From assembly GCF_036322585.1 (NCBI RefSeq), contig NZ_AP024600.1, positions 1,178,001-1,242,000 on the forward strand: a stretch of 64,000 bases of DNA. Reading direction: 5' to 3'. How positions within the stretch are numbered: position 1 is the first letter of the stretch; each line of letters opens with the position of its first letter. Positions 9,292-17,951 of the stretch are shown piece by piece. This DNA comes from Luteolibacter sp. LG18 (GTDB lineage: Bacteria; Verrucomicrobiota; Verrucomicrobiia; Verrucomicrobiales; Akkermansiaceae). Made by a program: the position numbers and the translations under genes. Below the pieces are notes generated by a model that was not told where the DNA came from, searched no databases, and worked only from the letters and a program-made list of their open reading frames with translations.

Positions 9292-10488
9292 TCAAATCAC
9301 GCCAAGGTCCTTGCCCGCCTTCACGAAGGCCTCGATGCCCTGGTCGAGCTGCTCGCGGGTGTGCGCGGCGCTGATCTGGGTGCGGATGCGGGCGGTGCCC
9401 TGCGGAACCACCGGGTAGAAGAAGCCCACGGCATAGACGCCGTTTTCGAGCAGCTTCTCCGAGAACTTCTGCGACAGCGCGGCATCGCCGAGTATCACCG
9501 GGGAAATCGGGTGGTCCTTGCCCGCGATGGTGAAGCCGGTGCTGGCCATCGCCTCGCGGAAATAGCGGGCGTTGTCCTTCACCTTGTCCGCGAACTCGGT
9601 GGACGCCTCCAGCATCTCGAACACGGCGAGCGAGGCGGCGACGATCGGCGGCGCGATGGTGTTCGAGAACAGATACGGGCGGGAGCGCTGGCGCAGCAGG
9701 TCGATGATCTCCTTCTTGCCGGAGGTGTAGCCACCGGAAGCACCGCCGAGCGCCTTGCCGAGCGTGCCGGTGGTGAGGTCGATCTTGCCGAAGAGGCCGC
9801 AGTGCTCATGCGTGCCGCGGCCGCGCTCGCCGAGGAAGCCGGTGGAGTGGCAGTCGTCGAAGTGAACGATGGCCCCGTATTTCGCGGCCAGCTCATGCAC
9901 CTTGTCGAGCTGGGCGATGATGCCATCCATCGAGAACACGCCGTCGGTGGTGATCAGCTTGAAGCGCGCGCCGGCGGCATCGGCCTCCTGGAGCTTCGCC
10001 TCGAGGTCGGCCATGTCGTTGTTCGCGTAGCGGAAGCGCTTCGCCTTGCAGAGGCGCACGCCGTCGATGATCGAAGCGTGGTTGAGCGAGTCGGAAATGA
10101 CGGCGTCCTCCGGGCCAAGCACGACCTCGAACAGGCCGCCGTTCGCATCGAAGCAGGACGGGTAGAGGATGGTGTCCTCGGTGCCGAGGAAGGCGGAGAT
10201 CTTTTCCTCCAGTTGCTTGTGGAGGGTCTGGGTGCCGCAGATGAAGCGGACGGATGCCATGCCGAAGCCCCAGCGGTCGAGCGACGCCTTGGCCGCTTCG
10301 ACGACCTTCGGATGGTCGGCGAGGCCGAGGTAGTTGTTCGCACACATGTTGATCACGGTGCGGCCGTCCTTCAGGCGGACGGTGGAATTCTGGGTCGAGT
10401 CGATGAGCCGCTCGCGCTTGTAGAGACCCGCGTGGTCGATCTCGGCGAGGGTTTGCTGGAGGTGAGAAACAAAACTATCCGGAAACAT
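9292..10488 (-). CDS. kbl: glycine C-acetyltransferase (2-amino-3-ketobutyrate CoA ligase)
   Basis: PLP-dependent alpha-oxoamine synthase that cleaves 2-amino-3-ketobutyrate with CoA to glycine and acetyl-CoA in threonine breakdown. The 398-residue length is the same as E. coli Kbl. Signature segments include [12 protein letters not shown] near the N-terminus, [10 protein letters not shown] (PLP ring and Asp), and the Schiff-base Lys in [13 protein letters not shown]. The frame opens seven codons earlier, but ATG at 10488 (MFPDSFVSH) is the more natural start. The usual partner threonine 3-dehydrogenase is not adjacent, so another source of aminoketobutyrate or a distant tdh must be assumed. 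Confidence 0.93.
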   Translation of the reverse strand: MFPDSFVSHLQQTLAEIDHAGLYKRERLIDSTQNSTVRLKDGRTVINMCANNYLGLADHPKVVEAAKASLDRWGFGMASVRFICGTQTLHKQLEEKISAFLGTEDTILYPSCFDANGGLFEVVLGPEDAVISDSLNHASIIDGVRLCKAKRFRYANNDMADLEAKLQEADAAGARFKLITTDGVFSMDGIIAQLDKVHELAAKYGAIVHFDDCHSTGFLGERGRGTHEHCGLFGKIDLTTGTLGKALGGASGGYTSGKKEIIDLLRQRSRPYLFSNTIAPPIVAASLAVFEMLEASTEFADKVKDNARYFREAMASTGFTIAGKDHPISPVILGDAALSQKFSEKLLENGVYAVGFFYPVVPQGTARIRTQISAAHTREQLDQGIEAFVKAGKDLGVI

Positions 10489-10573
10489 GACGGCGCGAGG
10501 ATGAACCACGAAGCCCGCCCGATGGCACGAAATTTTTCCGGGCGGGTGGGGATTCCCATGGCGCGCAACCCGT

Positions 10574-11353
10574 TCAGGGCGGCGGAGTTTCCTCCCCGTC
10601 GGGCGGGCGGCGGTGGCCGGGCGCGGCGTGGGACCGGTGGCGCGGCAGGTTCGCCAGCGGCAGCCCGGCCTCGATCCCCGGCAGCGGCGAGTGGCGGAGG
10701 CGCGAATGGCCGTCGTCCGGCACTTCCGGGGCCACCCGGATCTCGGCCTGGGCGGCGCTGAGTCCCAGCACGATCATGGTGAGGAAGACCGCCGAGATCG
10801 CCATGCAGAGCAGCGGGAACCACCAGAACTCCGAGCCATCCATGATCCACGAGCTGACGCTGAATCCGATCCAGCCCAGCCACCAGTGGGGCACCAGCCC
10901 TTCCACGCTCCGCCGGTCGATGTGGCGGTAGGTGATGGCGATAATCTCCTTCATCGCGATGCAGGGGCCGACGAGGTGGTAGATCGGGATGAAATAGGAC
11001 ACCACCGCCAGCCACGGCGTCGTGTTGATCCGGTTCCGCTCCAGCCGCCGCGCGTTGACCGCACAGCGGTGGGTCCACATCAGGAAGGTCACCGCCGCCG
11101 CGCTGAACATCAGCAGCGCCTCGCGGGCGGGATAGCGGACGCTCAGCCGCCCGTCGCTCCACTGGCTGGTGCTGTCCCGTCCGATGATCAGCAGCACCGT
11201 CACGCAGACGACGTAGAGCCAAACGAACCCCACCGACAGCACGCCGAGGGTCCGCGGGTCCTTCAAATCCTCGCAGCCCACCGGCCTGCCCACCCGTGGC
11301 GGGTGCGCCTCCGCGGCGGGAGCGGCGTAGGGATTGTCGTCCGGTTCGGGCAT
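10574..11353 (-). CDS. DUF4328 domain-containing membrane protein
   Basis: A 259-residue membrane protein. The N-terminus is a Pro/Ala-rich cytosolic tail ([15 protein letters not shown]), followed by about six hydrophobic segments. The DUF4328 pattern is clear: [18 protein letters not shown], then [20 protein letters not shown] with AMKEI, then a tryptophan-rich [12 protein letters not shown]. The C-terminal tail of about 40 residues is Pro/Arg/His-rich and probably disordered. Function of the family is not known. ATG at 11353 is preferred to the one seven codons upstream. Confidence 0.8.
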   Translation of the reverse strand: MPEPDDNPYAAPAAEAHPPRVGRPVGCEDLKDPRTLGVLSVGFVWLYVVCVTVLLIIGRDSTSQWSDGRLSVRYPAREALLMFSAAAVTFLMWTHRCAVNARRLERNRINTTPWLAVVSYFIPIYHLVGPCIAMKEIIAITYRHIDRRSVEGLVPHWWLGWIGFSVSSWIMDGSEFWWFPLLCMAISAVFLTMIVLGLSAAQAEIRVAPEVPDDGHSRLRHSPLPGIEAGLPLANLPRHRSHAAPGHRRPPDGEETPPP

Positions 11354-11458
11354 GCTGTCCGCAGGGTGGCGCATCCGGCGGAGGTCTGCACGCGTGTTTC
11401 ATGCCGGGGATTCCATTCTGAATAAAATCCCCGCCCCCGCCGTTCCACCTCCACCCCA

Positions 11459-12310
11459 ATGAAACCCATCCGTCCACTCCTCACCCTGACCGCCGCCCTG
11501 GCTTTCGCCATGCCGGTGGGTGCCGAAGAGCCAAAGCCCGCGCCGAAGCCGCCCGAGCTCGCGCGGGAAGACACGCCCGAGGGCCCGCCGGGATCGTCAG
11601 ATCCCTTCGCCGCGGATTCGGCCCCTTCCTCAACGACGAACGGGATTCCCGCGGCCCGGCTGAAGGAAAACCGGCCCGCCGTGCACCTCCGGATCGAAAC
11701 GTGGCAGATCCCCACCCTCGAAATCACCCGCAAGCTCGACGCCGGACAGGACGCGGCCGAAGTCGCCAAGTGGCGCGAGGAATGGCTCGGCAAGCCCGAC
11801 GCCGCCCAGCTCGTGCTTTCCCCGGCGATCTCCGTGGACGCATCCACCCGCATGAAGGCGGAATCGATCCGCGAATTCATCTATCCCACGGAATACGAGC
11901 CCCCGGAACTCCAGCCCACCAAGGAGCCAGCCAACGCCCCCGCCAAGGCTGACCCCAATATGTTTTCGTGGCTCAGCGCCACCCTGACCAAGGCCACTCC
12001 GACCGCCTTCGAAACCCGCAACACCGGCACCACCTTGGAAGCGCTCGGCATGCCGGTGACGACCGCCAAGGACGCCTGGGACATCCTGGCGACGGTGGAG
12101 GATGTCGCCCTGCTCGGATTCAATGCCTCCGGCGAAAAGGAAATGCACATCGAGATGCCCTGCTTCTCCTCGTTCCGCACCGGCGGGCTCACCCGGCTGC
12201 GGCTCGGCGAGTGGCGGCTGCTCTCGGTCATGTCGCCTCCCGGTGGCCTCGACCCCGCCCGCCCGAAGGACCGCTGGGTCACACTGATCCGGATCGATCC
12301 CGTGAAGTGA
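11459..12310 (+). CDS. secreted secretin-core-like protein
   Basis: A 283-residue protein with a clear signal peptide (cleavage after VGA). A Pro-rich linker follows, then a region with PTAFETRNTGTTLEALGMPV, HIEMPCFSSFRTGGLTRLR and GEWRLLSVMSPPG. This order of phrases is shared with the 255-residue protein at 20591-21358, which has FETRNVGSTLEIEPTLGDD, so the two are diverged paralogs. The pattern resembles the beta-strand core of type II secretion secretins (G-x-x-L-E-V-x-P-x-I), but the membrane barrel end is absent. Function unknown. It stands alone between a divergent gene and rpe. Confidence 0.62.
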   Translation: MKPIRPLLTLTAALAFAMPVGAEEPKPAPKPPELAREDTPEGPPGSSDPFAADSAPSSTTNGIPAARLKENRPAVHLRIETWQIPTLEITRKLDAGQDAAEVAKWREEWLGKPDAAQLVLSPAISVDASTRMKAESIREFIYPTEYEPPELQPTKEPANAPAKADPNMFSWLSATLTKATPTAFETRNTGTTLEALGMPVTTAKDAWDILATVEDVALLGFNASGEKEMHIEMPCFSSFRTGGLTRLRLGEWRLLSVMSPPGGLDPARPKDRWVTLIRIDPVK

Positions 12311-12404
12311 CGCGTTTTCCCATGAACGAAACCGCGTTTCGCCATGAAAATTGACCGCCACTTGTGACTTGGCAGGCCCGGACTCCGCCGCTTCTCTCTC
12401 CGGC

Positions 12405-13073
12405 GTGATCCAACGAACCTTCCACGACCGGGTGGTGGCGCCGTCCTTGCTGGCGGCGGATTTTTCGCGTGTGCGTGAGGAAGTGACCCGCGCCATCCAC
12501 GCCGGAGCCGATTGGCTGCACCTCGATGTGATGGACGGCCATTTCGTGGACAACATTTCCTTCGGCCCCGCGATGGTCCAGACGGTCCACGAGACCAACG
12601 ACATCTTCCTGGACGTCCACCTCATGATCTCCCGCCCGGACCATTACCTGTCGCGCTTCGTGGCGGCGGGCGCGGACCTGATCACCGTGCACGTGGAAGC
12701 CGAGCACGACGTGGCCGAAACCCTGCGCCGCATCCGCGAGGCCGGGTGCCAGGCAGGTCTCGCGCTGAATCCCGCCACCCCGTTCGAGGCGGTGATCCCC
12801 TATCTCCACCAGATCGACCTGCTGCTGTGCATGACCGTGGTGCCGGGTTTCGGCGGCCAGGCGTTCATGCCGGAGGTGCTGCCGAAGATCGAAGCCGCGG
12901 CGAAATACCGCGCCGAGCACGGCTTGGCCTACCACATCGAAGTGGACGGCGGCATCGTCACCGAAACCGCGAAACTCTGCGCCGAAGCGGGAGCGAACGC
13001 GCTGGTCGCGGGCTCCTCCACCTTCCGCGCGCCGGACATGGCCTTCGCCGTGGCCGAAATCCGCTCGGCTTGA
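12405..13073 (+). CDS. rpe: ribulose-phosphate 3-epimerase
   Basis: Interconverts ribulose 5-phosphate and xylulose 5-phosphate in the pentose phosphate pathway. The TIM-barrel signatures are all present: VAPSLLAADFS, HLDVMDGHFVDNISFGP (metal-binding His and catalytic Asp), DVHLMISRP, TVVPGFGGQAF and HIEVDGGIV with catalytic Asp. GTG at 12405 gives 222 residues with a normal N-terminus; an in-frame TTG at 12351 would add 18 residues and cannot be excluded because neither has a good ribosome-binding site. Confidence 0.94.
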   Translation: MIQRTFHDRVVAPSLLAADFSRVREEVTRAIHAGADWLHLDVMDGHFVDNISFGPAMVQTVHETNDIFLDVHLMISRPDHYLSRFVAAGADLITVHVEAEHDVAETLRRIREAGCQAGLALNPATPFEAVIPYLHQIDLLLCMTVVPGFGGQAFMPEVLPKIEAAAKYRAEHGLAYHIEVDGGIVTETAKLCAEAGANALVAGSSTFRAPDMAFAVAEIRSA

Positions 13074-13141
13074 TTTTGAAACGGGATTCCTTTTTGGCGT
13101 AAGAATCGCCGGGCTTGCGGTAAACTTTACCGGAAGCCCCA

Positions 13142-13672
13142 ATGACGGAACGCCCGCGAAATCCCGAGGAACGCATGGTCGGCTGGATCGCCAGCCACCA
13201 GGCCGCCCTGCACCGCTACATCCTCTCCCTGCTGCCGGACCGCAGCCTGGCGGATGACGTGCTGCAGGAGACCAACCTCGTGCTGTGGCGGAAGGCCGCG
13301 GACTACGATCCGGAGCGCCCGTTCCTCGCCTGGGCCTTCGGGATCGCCCGCCATCAGGTGATGGCCGCCCGCCGCGATGCCGGGCGCGACCGCCATGTTT
13401 TCAATGACCAGCTCGTCGAGCTCCTCGCCGACGAGCATTCCACCGACGACCACGCCTCGCCGGTGCAGGAGGCGCTGGAAAGCTGCCTCCGCCAGCTCCC
13501 GGGCCAGCAGCGCGAGCTGATCCTGGCCCGCTACGAACCCGGCGCCTCGGTGCAGGATCTGGCGAAAACCCGCTCGAAATCCCCCGGCGCGCTGTCCGTG
13601 CTGCTGCTCCGCATCCGCAAGGCGCTCGAAGATTGCATCGAGCGGAAACTCGGCACCTCCGCCCTGTCATGA
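13142..13672 (+). CDS. RNA polymerase sigma factor, Rhodopirellula/Verrucomicrobium family
   Basis: Sigma-70-like factor of 176 residues of the ECF-related group found in the PVC superphylum. Region 2 spans about residues 10-85 (SLADDVLQETNLVLWRKA, PFLAWAFGIARHQVMAARR) and region 4 about 115-165 (RELILARYEPGASVQDLAKT). The stop codon overlaps the ATG of the next gene by four bases, coupling it to a FecR-domain protein. That arrangement and the downstream DUF1553 gene suggest a dedicated sigma/FecR regulatory pair controlling this operon. Confidence 0.92.
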   Translation: MTERPRNPEERMVGWIASHQAALHRYILSLLPDRSLADDVLQETNLVLWRKAADYDPERPFLAWAFGIARHQVMAARRDAGRDRHVFNDQLVELLADEHSTDDHASPVQEALESCLRQLPGQQRELILARYEPGASVQDLAKTRSKSPGALSVLLLRIRKALEDCIERKLGTSALS

Positions 13673-14967
13673 ACCCGGACCGTCTCGATCTCCTGATCCA
13701 AGGCCTGTTCGATGGCACGCTCGACGATGCCACCCGCACCGAGCTGAACGATCTGCTGCTGGAGTCGAAGGACGCGCGCGATCGCTACCGCCGCGCCACC
13801 ACCCTCCATGCCGCGCTGACGCGCCGCGCCGCCGCCGAGCCGGAGGCGGTCAATGTCGTGCCATTCTCGGCCCGCCGGGTGTGGGTGCGGAACCTCGCCG
13901 CCGCGGCCGCCGTGGCGCTCCTCGGCGCCGCCGCCGCCCTCTATTTCCACAAGCCGGGTCCGAAGGCCCGGGTGGTGGCCGCCACCGATTCGCAATGGGG
14001 CGGCTCGATCCACCTCGCCGCGAACGACCGGCTGCCCGCCAACACGCCGCTGGAGCTGGTCCGCGGTGTGACCGAGATTTCCTACCCCAGTGGCGCCCAC
14101 GTGACGCTCGAGGGACCGTGCCGCTTCCAGCTCGACAAGCCGGAGGCCATCACCGTGCTCCACGGCCGCGCCTCGGTCCACGCGCCGCCGGGAGCCCAGG
14201 GGTTCCGTGTGGACACACCGGGCGGCCGCTTCGTCGATCTCGGCACCCGTTTCGGCCTGGCCGTGGGCAGCGATGGCGCGAGCCCCGTCATCCTCACCGA
14301 GGTTTACGAGGGCGAGGTGCAGGTGGATGCCGTGGCCGGAAAGCCGCGCCTCTACCGTGGCGACGCCCGCGCGCTGCTTCAGGACACCGGCGTGCCGCGC
14401 CTGCTCACCTCGCTGGATGCCGATCCGGTGAACGTGCCGCGCATCCTGCCGACCAGCTCATCCGCCTCCCCGGCCAACAACCTCGCCCTCGGCAAACCGG
14501 TCACCAGCCCCGGCTACTGCATCCGCCCGCACGGCTCGGTGTTTCCGCCGGAGAACCTGACCGATGGCCGCACCGACGACACCGGCGTGCCGGGCGATTG
14601 GTCGTTCTGGCTCGCGCCGAACGGCGAGAACGGGGAGTTCACCGTGGACCTGGAGAAAGCCCAGACCATCGGCCGCATCTCGCTCCAGAACACCGCCAAC
14701 CGCCGCAACAACGACCGCGGCATCGCGTCCTTCCTGGCCTTCGTTTCCACCGACAACGTGTATTTCACCCCGGTCGCCGAGGGCTCGCTGCCCCGCATCG
14801 ACACCCGCGCCTCCGGACCGTTCCCGTTCCATGACTTCCCCTTCGCGCCGGTCGAAGCCCGCTACGTGAAGATCGTGGTCACGGACCACTACCGGAACAA
14901 CTCCCGCCCGCCCGAAAACGAGAACCACAGCGGCGGCCTGAACGAAATCCGCGTTTTCTCCGAATGA
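13669..14967 (+). CDS. FecR-domain transmembrane regulator with C-terminal discoidin domain
   Basis: A 432-residue membrane protein. The N-terminal 65 residues are an anti-sigma-like cytosolic helical part (LIQGLFDGTLDDATRTELND), followed by a Val-Arg-rich stretch and one transmembrane helix at about 72-92. The FecR region follows with ISYPSGAHVTLEGPC, FRVDTPGGRFVDLGTRFGL and ILTEVYEGEVQV. From about residue 270 an F5/8 type C-like domain appears (LALGKPVTSPGYCIRP, ENLTDGRTDD, FTVDLEKAQTIGRISL, FLAFVSTDNVYFTPV). The extracytoplasmic lectin-like domain could sense a glycan and signal through the N-terminus to the sigma factor. It overlaps both neighbours by four bases. Confidence 0.87.
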   Translation: MNPDRLDLLIQGLFDGTLDDATRTELNDLLLESKDARDRYRRATTLHAALTRRAAAEPEAVNVVPFSARRVWVRNLAAAAAVALLGAAAALYFHKPGPKARVVAATDSQWGGSIHLAANDRLPANTPLELVRGVTEISYPSGAHVTLEGPCRFQLDKPEAITVLHGRASVHAPPGAQGFRVDTPGGRFVDLGTRFGLAVGSDGASPVILTEVYEGEVQVDAVAGKPRLYRGDARALLQDTGVPRLLTSLDADPVNVPRILPTSSSASPANNLALGKPVTSPGYCIRPHGSVFPPENLTDGRTDDTGVPGDWSFWLAPNGENGEFTVDLEKAQTIGRISLQNTANRRNNDRGIASFLAFVSTDNVYFTPVAEGSLPRIDTRASGPFPFHDFPFAPVEARYVKIVVTDHYRNNSRPPENENHSGGLNEIRVFSE

Positions 14968-17834
14968 AGTCCCGCCTGGCACTCCTCCTCCCCGCGCTCG
15001 CGCCACTCGTCTGCCACGGCGAGGTCGATTTCGCCCGCGACGTGCAGCCGATCCTCAATGCCAAGTGCACCGCGTGCCACGGCGGCGTGAAGGAGGCGGG
15101 CCACGTCTCGTTCATCTACCGCGACAAGGTGCTGGGGAAGGGCGAGTCCGGAAAGCCGGTGGTCGTCCCCGGCGATCCCGATGCCTCGGAAATGATCCGC
15201 CGCATCGTGACCCACGATCCGGACGATGTGATGCCGAAGCCCGAGCACGGCCCGCGCCTGCCGGACAAGGAGATCGCCACGCTCACCCAGTGGGTGAAGG
15301 AGGGCGCGAAGTGGGGCGAGCACTGGTCGTTCGTGAAACCGCAGCGCCATCCCGCGCCCGCCGTTTCGAATGCCGCGTGGTGCCGTAATCCGATCGATGC
15401 CTTCGTCCTCGCGCGCCTCGATACCGAGAAGCTCAAGCCCTCGCCCGAGGCCGACCGCGCCTCGCTGCTGCGCCGTGCCTCGCTCGATCTGACCGGCCTG
15501 CCGCCCTCGCCCGCGGAACTTGATACCTTCGAGAAGGACACCGCGCCGGATGCCTACGAGAAACAGGTCGACCGCCTGCTGGCCTCACCCGCCTTCGGCG
15601 AACGCTGGGCCTCGGTGTGGATGGACCTCGCCCGCTACGCGGATTCCGAGGGACTCGGCCTGGATCACCGCCGGAACACATGGAAATACCGCGACTGGTT
15701 GATCGAGGCGTTCAATGCCGACATGCCGTTCGACCGCTTCGCCACCGAGCAGCTAGCAGGCGACCTGCTGCCGAACCCGACGCTCGACCAGCGGATCGCC
15801 ACCACCTTCCAGCGCCTCACCCAATCGAACGACGAGGGTGGTACCGATGACGAGGAGTTCCGGGTGTCCGCCGTGCTCGACCGCGTGAACACCACCTGGG
15901 AGGTGTTCCAGGGCCAGACCTTCGGCTGCGTGCAGTGCCACAGCCACCCCTACGACCCGATCCAGCACGACGAATACTACAAGTTCGCCGAGTTCTTCAA
16001 CCAGACGCGGGATTCGGACCTCTCCGAGGACCTGCCGGTGACCCGCGTGCCGCTCGACCGCGCGAAACACGCGGAGGCCGGCCAATACGAGACCGCGATC
16101 GCGAAGGCGGAATCCGCGTTGTACGAGATCCATGGTAAATTGACCGCCGCCACCGCGTGGACGCCGGTGAAGGAGATGACCGCCACCGGCAAGGGCACGA
16201 AACTCAAGACCGTGGCGCAGAGCGGCTGGGCGGAGTTCCGCACCGAGGGCAATGTCGCCAGCAACTCGGTCCACACCCTGGACTGCGCCGTGGCCGCGGA
16301 CGCGCCCGCCCTCACCGCGCTGCGCCTGGAGGTGCTGCCGCTGGACGAGGCCAAGGCCCGCCTGACCCCGGAGTGGGGATCGTTCCTGAAGAAGATCGAA
16401 GTGAGCGTCCTGCCCGCCGATGGCACGCCCGCCCGCCCGGTAACGCTTGCCCGTCTGGTCGGGGACGAGGAGCATCCTCTTTTCGACCCGGAGAATTCGC
16501 TCAAGGGCAAACAGGGCTGGGGCCCCTACAGCAAGATCGACCGCGCCCGCTGGTGCGTGGCGATCCCGCAAGCCCCGATCGTGATGGGCCCCGGCGATAA
16601 GATCCGGGTCACGCTGACGAACGGCGGCACGATCATCTCCAGTTTCCCGATGGTGGCGAAGCGCGGACGCCTCTCCACCACCAGCGACCCGGCGTGGTCG
16701 AACCTGCTGACCCGCCCGGACGTGACCGCACTGCGTGGCACCATTCAGGACGCGGACAAGAAGCTCGCCGCCATTCCCACCACCACCGTGCCGGTGATGC
16801 GGGAGCTGGAGCCGGCCGCCCGCCGCGAGACCCACGTCTTCGTGCGCGGCAACTGGCTCGACAAGGGCACGCTGGTGGAAAAGGCCGATGTTCCCGCGAT
16901 CTTCCCGCGCCTGCCGAAGGACGCGCCCGCCAACCGCCTCGGCCTCGCCCGCTGGCTGACGTCCACCGACAACCCGCTGACCGCCCGCGTGGCCGTGAAC
17001 CGCTTCTGGCTGGAACTCTTCGGCACCGGCCTGGTCGAGACCGCCGAGGACTTCGGATCGTCCGGCGTGAAACCATCCCACCCCGAACTGCTCGACGATC
17101 TCGCCGTGCGTTTCGAGACGGACCTGAAGTGGAGCATGAAGCGCGTGCTGCGCGAGATCGCCACCAGCGCCACCTACCGCCAGAGTTCGGTGATCCCGCC
17201 CGGCATGGCCGAGCGCGACCAGTCGAACCGCCTGCTCGCCCGCGGCCCGCGCCAGCGCCTCACCGCCGAGATGGCCCGCGACCACGCGCTCGCCGTGTCC
17301 GGCCTGATTTCCAGCCAGCGCTTCGGCAGCCCCGCCTTCCCGCCGCTGCCGCCGGGTGTGTGGAAACCCTTCGATTCCGGCGACACCTGGACCACCCCGG
17401 CGGAGGGGAACGCCGACCGCTACCGCCGCTCCGTCTACACCTACTGGAAACGCAGTATTCCCTACCCGACCTTCTCCACCTTCGACGCGCCCACCCGCGA
17501 GCTGTGCAGCAAGCGCCGCATCGTCTCGAACACCCCGCTCCAGGCGCTCACCGTGTTCAACGACCCGGCCTTCGACGAATGCACCCGCGCGCTGGCCAAG
17601 CGCCTCCAGAATCTCCCCGGCGACGCCCGCGCCCGCATCGCCGCCGGTTACCAGCTCACCACTTCCCGCGCCGCCGCCCCGCAGCGGCTCGACCAGCTCG
17701 TGAAGCTCTTCAACGACCTCGGCGATCGCTTCAAGTCCACCCCCGACCCCAAGGCCGGGGCCACGCCCGAAGCCGCCGCCTACAACGTGACCTCCTCCGT
17801 CCTCCTCAATCTCGATGAGGCGCTGGTGAGGTGA
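14964..17834 (+). CDS. PSCyt1/DUF1549/DUF1553 c-type cytochrome-like protein
   Basis: A 956-residue exported protein of the Planctomycete/Verrucomicrobia family. After a signal peptide, a cytochrome c-like PSCyt1 domain carries CTACH (Cys35, Cys38, His39). DUF1549 occupies about 130-360 and ends with a second heme-like motif, CVQCH. A beta-rich linker covers about 400-560, and DUF1553 runs from about 690 to 930 (LARWLTSTDNPLTARVAVNR, RQRLTAEMARDHAL, NTPLQALTVFNDPAF). These proteins are usually encoded with DUF1501 proteins and are thought to act in periplasmic polysaccharide breakdown, but the chemistry is not established. It overlaps the FecR gene by four bases; the DUF1501 gene follows after a repeat. 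Confidence 0.92.
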   Translation: MKSRLALLLPALAPLVCHGEVDFARDVQPILNAKCTACHGGVKEAGHVSFIYRDKVLGKGESGKPVVVPGDPDASEMIRRIVTHDPDDVMPKPEHGPRLPDKEIATLTQWVKEGAKWGEHWSFVKPQRHPAPAVSNAAWCRNPIDAFVLARLDTEKLKPSPEADRASLLRRASLDLTGLPPSPAELDTFEKDTAPDAYEKQVDRLLASPAFGERWASVWMDLARYADSEGLGLDHRRNTWKYRDWLIEAFNADMPFDRFATEQLAGDLLPNPTLDQRIATTFQRLTQSNDEGGTDDEEFRVSAVLDRVNTTWEVFQGQTFGCVQCHSHPYDPIQHDEYYKFAEFFNQTRDSDLSEDLPVTRVPLDRAKHAEAGQYETAIAKAESALYEIHGKLTAATAWTPVKEMTATGKGTKLKTVAQSGWAEFRTEGNVASNSVHTLDCAVAADAPALTALRLEVLPLDEAKARLTPEWGSFLKKIEVSVLPADGTPARPVTLARLVGDEEHPLFDPENSLKGKQGWGPYSKIDRARWCVAIPQAPIVMGPGDKIRVTLTNGGTIISSFPMVAKRGRLSTTSDPAWSNLLTRPDVTALRGTIQDADKKLAAIPTTTVPVMRELEPAARRETHVFVRGNWLDKGTLVEKADVPAIFPRLPKDAPANRLGLARWLTSTDNPLTARVAVNRFWLELFGTGLVETAEDFGSSGVKPSHPELLDDLAVRFETDLKWSMKRVLREIATSATYRQSSVIPPGMAERDQSNRLLARGPRQRLTAEMARDHALAVSGLISSQRFGSPAFPPLPPGVWKPFDSGDTWTTPAEGNADRYRRSVYTYWKRSIPYPTFSTFDAPTRELCSKRRIVSNTPLQALTVFNDPAFDECTRALAKRLQNLPGDARARIAAGYQLTTSRAAAPQRLDQLVKLFNDLGDRFKSTPDPKAGATPEAAAYNVTSSVLLNLDEALVR

Positions 17835-17850
17835 TTCGAAACCACAGACG

Positions 17851-17939
17851 CAAGACTTGAAGACGTAAGAAGCAAGAGATCAGAGCAAAGCGCCGAACCC
17901 ATTCTCTCCCCTCTTACTTCTTCCAGTCTTGCTTCTTAC
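17851..17939. repeat. inverted repeat between the DUF1553 and DUF1501 genes
   Basis: Two overlapping inverted pairs: 17851-17870 with 17912-17931 (20 bases, two mismatches) and 17865-17876 with 17928-17939 (12 bases, perfect). The arms hold AAGACTTGAAGACGTAAG and GTAAGAAGCAAG. It lies inside an operon-like gene pair, so it may adjust read-through between the two genes. Confidence 0.7.
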
Positions 17940-17951
17940 TTCTCCTCTCCC

